Source of the DNA: Bryoerythrophyllum caledonicum
Taxonomy: Eukaryota > Streptophyta > Bryopsida > Pottiales > Pottiaceae
Length of the DNA: 64,000 nt
NCBI GenBank assembly: GCA_963971425.1
Contig: OZ020517.1
Span: 1,986,501-2,050,500, forward strand
Direction of reading: 5' to 3'
Below, one piece after another: positions 54,301-64,000 of the stretch (the first letter of the stretch is position 1; every line of letters starts with the position of its first letter). The notes under the pieces were generated by a model, which saw only the letters and a program-made list of their open reading frames with translations, did not search any database and had not been told where the DNA came from. The translations under genes and the position numbers were made by a program.

Positions 54301-55475
54301 TTTCAAAGTTTCAGTATGATCTTAAAAAATAAGCTGAAGTAAGAAGTTACTGAGAAAAGGCATTTTGAAAAGCTTCATACGTTTTACTGAATGACAGGTC
54401 CCTGCAATTTCAACTATATTCAGGTATTTTTGAAGTGATTTAAGAATATCCACACATGCTGACATTGTAAGTATAAGATTTCGTCTCAATACTAACATAC
54501 GGTACTTGACGTGATGTTAATTTCGAGCAAGTTTATGTGCCTATTACACAAAACTACAAGTGCTTGCAATAAAAAGGGTCCGCGGATCTAGAACATTTGA
54601 TTGCAAAATACATGAGCATTTGCTCCAATGTGTAGTTGATTTTCACATATAACCAGCTCATATAAAATACCATCATGTTTCACTCCTGCAGGACACAATG
54701 AACTCCGAATATTACCCTTGAATGTGGCGCTGCAGGAACAATCAGCAGACAGACTCTTCAAAACTTGATTTTTTGCGCACGCATCCATGACCTTTTACTG
54801 ACAAAGAGACCACTTCAAGTCTCAGTCCCTTGGGCCTGCACGACCATTATTGACAAAGATAACTTTTCATTCACGCGCCAACAGCAATGTCAGACGGTCA
54901 ACAATGATCTCACTCATATTACACTCAACAGGATGGCAACCAGCTCAGAAAACACCCAAAGAAACTAAAGAAGAAAGCGACAACATAACAAGAAAAGAAC
55001 TCACTGCTACAACTCATAACTTAAAAGTAACGCACAAGACAGGGTATGTATGACTTGACCCGATCATTAAACCCAATCAGAAAACGAAGACCATGATAGG
55101 AATTATCCCAGACGCAGCAAGTGAAAGGAGTAGGTACACAAGCATACAAAGGAGAGAAAGGTGTGGTGACCAGGTTCGTTGACATACTGCTACTACGACT
55201 AAAGATTGTACACATCAAAAGACATATCTAGACTAAAAAGGATTCAGAACACGGTGCGTATGAATTAGTCCGATGAGCAAAAGAAGGCCATGATATTGGT
55301 AACGAAAAATCCCAGATAAACTTGTTTACGAAGCACGTGAAAGGAGTGATGGCATCGATACACAAGCTCTCAGACTACAGGCCTATAAGCTACCCACGTC
55401 TGTCGCACTAGGCAAATTCTCAGAGAGATTTGCACGAGTGTGATGATGCTAGAAGTGCTCTAAAATCACATGAAC
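51358..55475. other. Long AT-rich non-coding block (unit B)
   Basis: Counterpart of 17303-21179, with no convincing gene. Differences from unit A are mostly point changes and small indels, plus the larger MITE at 51703 and a short extra phrase near 55129 (GTAGGTACACAAGCATACAA). Confidence 0.5.
51703..52145. mobile_element. TTAA-type MITE with intact left end (unit B)
   Basis: CCCCTAAAGGAC follows TTAA 51699-51702 and GGTCCTTTAGGGA precedes TTAA 52146-52149. About 230 bp next to the left end are absent from unit A, where the sequence jumps straight to AAAGGACCAAGG. Confidence 0.7.
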
Positions 55476-56620
55476 TTAAGTGTTGGTTGCCCTGGTGTAA
55501 ATCTGCTGGTTGGCGTGTGCAGCAACCAGTCTGATGGTACCCTTCGCCATCAATTCCTTGATGGCCTTCCTTGCCAAAGACCCGGTAATCTGCGTATTCA
55601 CACTCACCAATCAAACAAAAGTCTCAAAAAATATATTATACCTCACCAAAGCTCTCAAGCAGTCACACAGATTTTAGGAATGAGAAACGGAAATCAAAAT
55701 AAAAAGAGTGGGAGCTATCCAAAAATATCTACCCGCAGTTTTCAACATCAAGAGAAATAAAAAATCCATTTGGAAGTTAGATAAGGGCATCCAACAACAG
55801 AGAAATTTAACCAAAATACTTACACGCAGACGGTCCGACAACACGGACGAAGTCACCAACTTGAACTTGGGCACCTCTGACAGCAACTTGTCATAAGTCG
55901 CCTGGTCGAACATGACCATGTTCTTCACCTTCTCCTTTTGCTTTCCCTTGCTTCACTTCTGCAAACCCCATAACCATACCAACATTCAAAAACCCGTCTC
56001 CCAAACCAAAACAAAGCCCCGAAAACCAAACCACATTCAAATCCCATATTCGACCCAACCAAAAAAAAAACAAACAGACCCCGGGAACTCTAACCCTTAA
56101 ACGTCAGGAGGTCACATTATTCTACATATACAGTGTCTTATTTCAACATGATAAGGTTCACATATTGAAACGACCTTCAAATGCAAGATGTTACTTGAAC
56201 AATCTTCAATCCAAAGGAATACGTCTTGCTAAGCTTTCTCGCATTTTTTGTATTCTACAGAGTACGAAAGTGCCTGTATATTCAGTTCCCGACTAAAACC
56301 ACATCCCAAACCCCGTCTTCCACTTCCACAAACCAAATCAAACCACAGGACAGAGAAGACATTAACGAACTCGACTACTTGCCAAAACCCTAAAAACATT
56401 CAAACCCCGTCTCTCACACCAGACCAAACCCTAACGACGTCCAAAACCCCGACTCCGACACCAGGCCAAACCACAGAAACACATAGGATCCGCCACACGA
56501 ACTCACTTTCTTTTTCTGCTTGCCACCGCCGCCGCTCTTGGCGGGCTTGGTCGAAGCTGGCGGCAACGCAGTTGATGTGGTCGAAGCTGGCGGCAACGCG
56601 GACTTCTCCCACGTTGCCAT
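55476..56620 (-). pseudogene. RPS25: Ribosomal protein eS25, copy B, damaged
   Basis: Exon 1 is 56507-56620 ([13 protein letters not shown] to [11 protein letters not shown]), exon 2 is 55824-55958 with a proper TTTGCAG acceptor, exon 3 is 55476-55589 ending [10 protein letters not shown], the canonical eS25 C-terminus. The second codon of exon 2, Trp in eS25 proteins (KWSKGKQ) and in copy A, is TGA here, so the frame is stopped unless read through. Replacements KNMVMFD for NNMVLFD also occur. Exon 3 looks more ancestral than copy A's RATKS ending. Confidence 0.8.
56094..56297. mobile_element. TTAA-type MITE relic in eS25 intron 1 (unit B)
   Basis: Same truncated element as 21750-21955. Confidence 0.7.
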
Positions 56621-56723
56621 CTGCGTCGGCGGACTCTGGGGCGCCCGAGTGTTGGCAGACAGTCGGGCGCCCCAGTTTTGGCGGATAGTCGGGCGCCCCA
56701 ACGTTGGTGGACTGTCGGGCGAG
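56621..56723. promoter_or_regulatory. Head-to-head promoter between eS25 and hydrolase (unit B)
   Basis: Tandem 26-29 bp units with AGTCGGGCGCCCCA cores. There is about one unit more than in unit A. Confidence 0.6.
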
Positions 56724-56864
56724 ATGGAGATGAAGTGGACTACTGTACTGTGGTTGTTTCTGTTTGCCTTCTTAATTGTCGCGACCTGGAAAGTGACGGA
56801 TGGAACTGATGTGAGCTCCAATCTGAGTCTTGACTTTAGCTTGTGTGAGGAAAGGGAATGTTAA
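56724..56864 (+). CDS. Conserved upstream frame with a membrane/signal segment (unit B)
   Basis: Same 46-residue frame as 22359-22499 (MEMKWTTVLWLFLFAFLIVA), overlapping the hydrolase ATG at 56858. In this unit the frame is also open further upstream through the promoter repeats to about 56520. Confidence 0.4.
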   Translation: MEMKWTTVLWLFLFAFLIVATWKVTDGTDVSSNLSLDFSLCEEREC

Positions 56865-58140
56865 GGACTGTTGAGAGGGAGTTCGTTCTTTGGATTACGG
56901 GGTTTCTCATGTCGGCTGCGCATTTAGAAGCGAGCAGCGCTATGCTCTCGATACCTCCGAAACTCTCACCGTCTGAACAGGGGATTTATCAGAAGCTCGT
57001 TGATATTGCCGAAGAGCGCAAGAAGGCAGGGCAGCACCCTCGACCGATCGTGGTTATCACGGACGTGGGGAAAGACTACGACGATCTGGCTGCATTGGTT
57101 GTTCTCACGGAACTTCATCGCATCGGGCTTGTTACACTACACGCCGTAGTGGCCAATCTGATGCCAGCAGAGAGGAGGGCGCACCTCGCCAAGGCTGCGC
57201 TTCACTCCCTGGATGTGTGAGATGTTCCAGTAGCACGCGGCACGCCAGGGTCGCCCAAGGATTTTGAAGTATTTGACCACGAATTTGACAGAGCGGAGTT
57301 TAGCAGGGGTGAGTTTGAGGCGCTAGAGGATGGGCAAGATCTTCTACTTCGGATCTATCAAAACGCCAAGAAAAAAGGTGAGAAGTTGCACTTGCTTTGC
57401 TTGTCATCTCTGCAGGACATAGACGAATTTGCATCCAGGCACGAGCGTCTGGTCGCGGAATGGACAGCAGATGTTTACATGCAGGGTGGCAATCGTTTGT
57501 CAGAAAAGCACGAACTAGTGCCTGACATAAATGCTGCCAACTACCGCTTCGATATCGAAGCTGCTAAGCGATGGCATTCGTTCATACAAAAGCACAATAT
57601 CCCAAGCCACACCTACACCAAGAGTGCTGCTTTTTTTGTGCCCCTGACCTCCGAAGTGTTCAAGGAGCTGGAGGCGACGGGCCACTCCATCGGTGCGTAT
57701 CTGCGGAGGGTTCAGGTTGCGGAGGATCTCGCATTTTACGAGCGGGCCTGCGAAAGTGACCCAACGAAGCGGTTTGCACCCTTATGGACCAGAAATGGTT
57801 CCTCGCCAACAAGACCAATTATCATGTGTCTGAAGGAGACAATCCTCCCACAGGCGAGGAAATCATTCCATATCTCACAAAGACCGTGCTCTACGATGTG
57901 CATGCGGCTTTGGGCATTGCTGGCGATGATGTTGTGAGTAAGCTGGGTATGTTGTTGGAGAGGAAGGATCAAGCTACTGAAGAAGAGCCGAAATCGCAAG
58001 GCGAGGGGGCTATGGTGCATCATTATATCTATGACAATGGTTTGAGCCAAGCGGTTGCGGACGATATATCCCTGGCTATATCGTCTCTCCTTAAAGGTGC
58101 CCTTCTAAGAGGTTCACGTCAGTCGGCTCTTAGGATGTGA
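56858..58140 (+). pseudogene. Nucleoside hydrolase-like gene, copy B, broken
   Basis: Nearly the same as 22493-23776 and keeps the Asp motif and the GGNRLSEKH block. The frame is broken twice relative to copy A: a CGA to TGA change after HSLDV (about 57220) and a small deletion near 57780 that shifts the frame before the last 118 codons, which are otherwise intact. It is likely non-functional. Its close match to A outside these sites points to recent loss. Confidence 0.85.
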
Positions 58141-58299
58141 GCAACTCGATGGGGAGGGCTCTGTGCGACGAGGAGGGTTTGCTCTCATTTCGGGAGATTC
58201 GTTTACAAGAGTAAGTTTCTCCTGGCGTCACACTTGAAGGACCTTCACACGCAAAAATCTTTGGGGAAGAAAAAATGTGAGATCTTTTGTGGGAAGGGC

Positions 58300-58483
58300 C
58301 TGGAGGCGCGAGATGAGGGGCGAAACGCTGCCTGTGAGGGCGTTGTCGTTGACGTAGAAGCTTTGGAGTCCCGTGAGCTTGTAGAGAGATGGCGGGATGG
58401 TGCCGGTGAGGCGGTTGTCTCCCAAGTATATGTACAATAGCTGGTGCCCGATGTCGCCTAATGTTGATGGAATCGCATTTGAG
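58300..58483 (-). pseudogene. Leucine-rich-repeat fragment (unit B)
   Basis: The minus strand reads RFSNAIPSTLGDIGHQLLYI, YLGDNRLTGTIPPSLYKLTG, LQSFYVNDNALTGSVSPLIS: nearly three LRRs in one frame, longer than in unit A. No start or other domain is seen. Confidence 0.78.
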
Positions 58484-59149
58484 AATCTGCATCAGGGTTA
58501 GGGTTCGTTAGGGTTTTCCAATGAAGAGAAACGAGGCTAATATTGAGTGCCGTTTGTGCTATCTGTTTGTGCTATCTGTTTGTGATATCAACAAGCGTGT
58601 GAGGTTGAAATGTACGTCGACTTTGCATCTCGAGCTCGTGCTAAAACAACGAATGCAGAAGGAATGAGCTTGGAGCATTTGGAGCGACTGGGAGGGAAAC
58701 TTGAGTGGGTTGCATATTCATCCTTGATTATTTTTGAAAATGCTAAATTTGTAAGTTTTGAGCTGCAATGAGACATCCTTCTTTTTTGAGTTCTCGTTAT
58801 AAGGTTCTCAGGTTCATTCTTTAGGATGTAGATATAGGGTTAGCTTTGTCGGTTCTGACTTCGTCTCTTTTCTTGAAACAGCAAGAACGATTTATCACTG
58901 GACGATTTGGCCTCAGCTACACGTCACGAAGTAAGTTCTGTCCAATCTTTACTTCAAGTTGTCATTAGAATATTTTTTTCTTCAACGGCTCTCTGCTCAG
59001 GACACGACTTCTCGTTTGTTTATTGAAGCATGTTGTGGTGTTACCAGGAGCAATTCTGGTGTTTGTTGGCGATTTTAGTGTTCGTCTCTAATTTATTCAG
59101 CTATATTAATATTTTATTGAGAATTGCAAGTACATAGAATTGGTGGAAC

Positions 59150-60218
59150 TCTTTAAAGCAGACTGACCCTAAGTTTTTAAATGTCTCGAATTGTGCAGGA
59201 AAGCGACATCATATGAGTTCGGACAAAAAGAGACCCCCTCCTACTCACAACCTTGAAGGAGAGATTTTTGGAATTTGACAGGTTCTAGGGTCGTGCCATC
59301 TCACGGCACTGGTTCTCCTGTAACCCTGTTCTGGTCCATAGTTCCGTGACCAGAGAGGCAAACTGGCAAGCCGAGACATGGACGCAGCCGGGATGGATAC
59401 GTTGTGATCCGAGGGGTTCGGGCTGTGATTTGGTTGCTATTTTTTATGTTGCGGCTGCCTACGCAAGGTGCGAATTTCGGAGGTTGATTTATGCTTGATG
59501 TTTGTCAATGCATGTCGCATTTGTTATAAAATGTGGAGCTACTTCCCAGGTGTGGTGTTTGTTATGATGTATTGACGAGAGGCTTGTTTCAGAGGAAGTT
59601 GTTAAGCGGGATGGTTAGGGAGTATGAGATTGGAGAGAGCCGGGATGCTTGGAGGATCAGATATAAGATTGGCTCTGCAAGCGCATGCATTTGACAGACA
59701 GGTTGGTAAGGCGCGGATTACAGGTTTCAAGCTCCGACTTTGGCATTTCTGAATTGTGATCTTTGCGTGCTTAAATTCTATAAGATTTAAGGGTTTGAGT
59801 CTGTGATTGTATTCAACCTTTTAGTCTGTTCTTGTTGTTGTGCAATTGGCTTATAGCTAGGGCGTTATCTCCTTTGGAATATTGCAAAATCGACCTCCCG
59901 AGCCTCTTTTGCACAAGCCAAAGACCTCTTATTTTGGAAACAGTTGTAACGCATTACTTTCACGTGAAAGAGAAGCTTGCTCTTGAGGTTCCTGTGAAGA
60001 AGGTAAGCCTTTTTCAAGTCGTACGTTATTTTGGCAACTTCGGGCCTCCCCTGTTTGTGTATAATGGATTCAAATAGTAATATGTTACGTTGTGTTTCGA
60101 GGCAATCTAGAAAGGCTCCCTTTGGCATTTCTCTTGATTTTATGCATCTGGCCTTAAGAATAGTACACCAGATCTTGTATTTTGTTTCCTTTGACATGTA
60201 AAGGTATAGAGAGCCTCA
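59150..60218. other. Block present in unit B only
   Basis: Unit A passes directly from GGTGGAACTCTTTTA to TCAGTAAGCAAGGG, while unit B has about 1.07 kb between. No terminal repeats, target duplication or gene are recognised. A deletion in A is as likely as an insertion in B. Confidence 0.5.
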
Positions 60219-60390
60219 TCAGTAAGCAAGGGTGTTGTTAGAGGAATTGAAATCCCTGGAACAGTATATGAACCTCTGTCTTACGGTTCCTAAGTCTGCC
60301 AGGTCATTTAGGTTGTTTATACCTGGAATTGCAATGTGCTTACTACATTCCAGGAGACAAAGGCGGTCAGCGGCTAAATGCAAACATACT

Positions 60391-61794
60391 GATCATGGGA
60401 GAACGTTATTTGTTATGAAACAATGGTGGGCCCCCGTTGCACTAGCGTTGGTCTCCACAGGACCCGGAGCCCCATTGGTCTGGTTTCACCCGGGCGGGGT
60501 AACTCTAGCATGGGAACAATGCTCCTAGGTGATCGGGTTGCGAAACACGGGTCAAGGTCCTATTGTGGCCCGGGACCCGATCGAGGCACTATTGGTTCAT
60601 TTCATCTGCCCAATGTTCCACCATGCCAATGCTGGCATGTACATGCCTGCCACGGCCCCATGTACCTTTGGCAACGTCCAACATGCATCCCTGTATCATG
60701 TATAGAGATTAGGGTTCAAGGAATTGGATGTGGCGTAAGTAGGGTTTGTCTGCTGTCGTTTCGAAAACATACAATGTTTCAATTGTCGGGATTAGGGTTA
60801 GGGTTGGGGACAACAATTTTACATTGAAAGTGCGACCAACCAGTGTTTCAAGTCTAGGGTTTACAGCCATTATGGTTTTTGAAGCATGATAAAGCAATTG
60901 TACTATGAAATTTTGGGACTTCTCTTCTCTACCCGTAAGCCGAACTACAGTTTCATAAGTTTTGATTCAATGTTTTAAATCTAGGGCTCGGGTTGCTTTC
61001 GTCACACTCTTATACATGCGCACTACAATTTATCCAACTTCTTAGGCATAGAATTCATTTTCCTACATAGGGGTCTTCTATGTTAATCTTCTTCGGAATA
61101 TTGAACATTTTCTATTTCTCATAAAGGTCATGGATAAACGACAAAGATTTTGCTATGTTACGATTTAGGATCTGATTTTGCGGTTTATGTGTCAATTGTC
61201 CAATTTCTATTGTATAGGTCGCACTGTTGCACTTGCTTGAATCATGATATATGGCAATGACCTCTATGCTATGTACAATACACGGCGGTTTGGTTCGGGG
61301 GAGTCGTATACTGTTCTAGATCTAGGGTTCATAGTTTAGGGATTTGCGGTGCTATTGTATTTGGCAGTGTTGTATGGGCTTTGCTTGTCAAGTCAGAGTC
61401 ATTTCATTGCACCTTATTATTGTGCATTACACTCTCGTGTGCATGTGCATTGCGTTGCCTACCGTCCGTGCTGCAATTATTCCGAATCGAACTCGATGTG
61501 TTTCACGAATGATTGACAAAAGATGGCCATGTAGCAACATATCTATTTTGTGATTATTGTTGACTCAATGGGTACAATAGAGCCACCGCCAGCTAACTAA
61601 TGCACTCGTACGCTAGAAGGGCAGCTGAATCTGTTGGCAATTGTAGCATAGTCCAACAATAATCACATGGCCCCCTTTATAAATGCATTGCATCTCGTGT
61701 GTAGTACTTCCAAATGGTTCCTTAGTTCCAAATGTGAGTGGGCTTGTTGATTATTGACAAGGCCGCAGAGGTTTTTATCGAATTTTTGTGGAGA
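60391..61794. other. Region right of unit B, no gene seen
   Basis: Unique sequence with several GGGTTAGGG-like phrases (60710-60860). Frames such as 60423-60827 are weak and show no family resemblance. Confidence 0.45.
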
Positions 61795-63447
61795 TTTGTA
61801 GTGCTCATATAGAAAATCGCACGAAAATCACAACCCTAGATAAAGTTAGAGCACATGTCAACATTGAAGGAAACAAACAAGCAAATAAACTAACTAAATA
61901 AGGACTAAGTATATCCCATAGAAATGTCAAACACCCACATGATCATGCCCACACCACTCCATACTACCTCCAAAGAGAAAGTTGGTCCACTATAGAAGAC
62001 ACCCCTGACATAGGTCCCAATAGATTTTTGGATATATATCTCAAGAATCAAGAGTTAATTAACAACTTTGATCTAATCTCAAAAAATTCGCCTAATATAG
62101 ACAAATGGACCGGTAACAACGACATTGATAATGAACTTTCTACGATTTTTTAGAAAAATCCAACAATTACAAACTCACCAAAAACAAGTACACAACAATA
62201 TATGGGAAATGCCCGCAAACAACTTTTCTTAGGAATAAGACAACTTCCATTCACAACATGCCCAATATGCACTTCCACAAACCCGGACACATGGCTACAC
62301 GAACTCTCCAAATGCCAAAACCATCATATACCCTCTCTACTTGTCAAAAGGCACAACAAAGCGGTATGGAAAATCCGTAAACTAGTAATATCCTCCAATA
62401 AAATACGGTGCTTTATATTTAAGAATGCCAGAACCTTAGACAACAAACCACAAGATAATACAATCTCTTCATGGCTACTTCGATGCAAATGTGAAACCCA
62501 AAGATGTCACTATAATGTCAGATTTAAACCAAACATACTAAGCGTCAAATGACTACCATATAAAGACCCCCCACCGAACTACATAAATAAAAACCTTACT
62601 ATCCGATTTATTGAATTCAAATACTTTAATGACAGATTTTCCTCAGAAACAATTGAAAACAAAATTAATAAATACCAACCACTTATTAATGACATTGCAG
62701 CCCTTGGATGGAAAGTTGACCCCCTTATTGTCATTGCCGTTGATGGTAGAGCCACTACCTTTATCCCCTCTATGAAAAGTCTCAAAAAAACAATCACTAT
62801 TTCCTTTAACCCAATTAAAAGACATTCACAAAAACCAACACCATCACTATCCAACATGCAATGTCCATACTTCTCCACAAGCGAAAACTCCAAAATAACC
62901 AACCTCTCCCAGAAATACATGATAGTATCTCGTAAAACCTATCAAAAACACTCATATAATATTTATAGATCACCTCTTGGAACTGAGCCCTCTGGCTTTG
63001 GTTGATCCTTTGTTCTCGGCTACTGGTTATTGGTTATTGGTTTCTAGTTCCTTGGTTACATAGTGTCTACCCTTGAGAGGGTGAAATAGTTCCATACTAC
63101 AAAACCTTTCTCCGGTTGACATGGATTTAGTGGTGGAACAAACAAACACTTTACTCACTTTGGCCCCTCCACTTTGAGGACTGGAGCTCTTCTCCTTCTA
63201 GATGGACTCACCCTCATTTGCTTTTGAAATTCTCTCTTTGAATAAGATCCTATAAGACTATGCTCCAAAAATCCTCCATACCTTTCAAATTGCCAACAAG
63301 AACTCCCAAAATCCACCCGCCATCCTTGAGCAATGGATATGGCCATCATCATCATTTGGACATTTTGTTGAAATATTGTAAGTTTTTGCAATGCCAAAAT
63401 GCCCATTGTAACATACTTCATTATAGTGAAAGCCGAAAGTACAACAA
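61795..63447 (+). mobile_element. LINE retrotransposon, 5'-truncated copy (uninterrupted)
   Basis: Starts within an RNase H domain (KVRAHVNIEGNKQANKLTK), then a linker (HTTPYYLQRESWSTIEDTPD), the zinc knuckle CPICTSTNPDTWLHELSKC with KRHNKAVWKI (frame 62202-62552) and the C-terminal region (IEFKYFNDRFSSETIENKIN, ALGWKVDPLIVIAVDGRATT, about 62600-62900). Several stops and shifts are present. It shows the empty site (63448-63451) of the 6.4 kb TIR element found in copy 1. Confidence 0.82.
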
Positions 63448-64000
63448 GAATACGTTCCCTTCTAGAATCCATGGTAAAAGAATAAGAGAGAGGAAATTTT
63501 CAAAGAATTGATCCATGATTCATGTAGTAAGAAATGATTGGAATCTTTACAAATGGTACGGGGTTTGGCCTTTCGACTTGTCTTTGGGGCTTCACACCAC
63601 GACCGGCCAAAGGCTTCAATATATATACTTTAATGTTTTTTTTTTAGCAAAAAAGTTTGGGCCCTCGCCATTGTTTGGGCTGAAATTTTTGACAGGCAAT
63701 CGCTCAACTTGGCCAAGTGTGAAGCGGCCCTCAAGGAAGGTGGGGGCCTTAAGGTAAGCCCCCCCATAACCAAGAAAAACCCATAGCCAACGCTTATAAA
63801 ATTGGGGTATATCCAACCTTCTTCCATCCCATTACCACCAACTGAGTTCCAAATGGAGGTTTGCTACTGGACAAGACCCTTACTTTTGGTCGTTGGTTAT
63901 GGGGGGTACCTATTGGTGGCCACCCAATAAACATGGCTGCAGAGTTTGAAAATTTATAACTAATTTAGTTTTCATGGAAAAAATATGAAATCACTTAGGT
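63448..64000 (+). mobile_element. Unit-tail repeat, third copy, cut by window end
   Basis: Matches 7727 to about 8276. In units A and B this repeat leads directly into the HET segment about 105 bp later. Confidence 0.75.

Noticed and set aside
60700-60860. GGGTTAGGG-like phrases as telomeric or gene signal
   Set aside because: Only a few scattered occurrences without tandem order or coding context.

Overview
The window looks like nuclear DNA of a land plant, most probably a moss. It carries single-copy plant housekeeping genes: TFIID subunit TAF5, a plastid-lipid-associated/fibrillin protein with a chloroplast transit peptide, an intron-bearing RINT1/MAG2-type tethering protein and cytosolic ribosomal protein eS25. 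Interleaved with them are intronless genes of fungal character: two HET (heterokaryon-incompatibility) domain proteins and an N-ribohydrolase-like protein. HET genes in fungus-derived genomic regions have been reported in mosses, and this guides the moss call. The species cannot be named from the sequence alone.

Layout. 1-8381: 3' part of a LINE (RNase H-type family) and its tail, split by a 6.4 kb terminal-inverted-repeat element (1353-7726) that itself holds other transposons. 8382-10255: a piggyBac-like non-autonomous element in a TTAA site, with a relative nested in it. 10260-24930: unit A, with a HET gene, an inverted-repeat-flanked element with a decayed gene, about 3 kb of AT-rich non-coding DNA, eS25 (minus), the nucleoside hydrolase-like gene (plus, head to head with eS25) and an LRR fragment. 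24950-25950: fossil Copia-type LTR element. 26567-36573: the host gene island TAF5 (minus), fibrillin (minus), RINT1-like (plus). 36574-41400: transposon debris, including a Tc1/mariner remnant, a piggyBac-like copy with a Tourist-like MITE inside, and AT/GC microsatellites. 41410-43700: an AprA/PhoPQ-activated-type alpha/beta hydrolase gene in at least seven exons, cut off at its 3' end. 43719-60390: unit B, a second copy of unit A. 61795-64000: another LINE plus tail, arranged exactly as on the left of unit A, so a third unit may begin just beyond the window.

The main biological story is a roughly 16 kb segment carrying HET + eS25 + nucleoside hydrolase that has been amplified. The two HET copies keep an almost unchanged HET core but differ in clusters of amino-acid replacements outside it, as expected of a recognition or incompatibility-type gene under diversifying selection. 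The nucleoside hydrolase and eS25 copies in B are damaged. Comparing A and B also gives clean empty sites that date transposon insertions and prove TTAA target duplications for the piggyBac-like family.

Coordinates of exons were read by eye from splice signals and protein-family resemblance. No alignment or database search was run.
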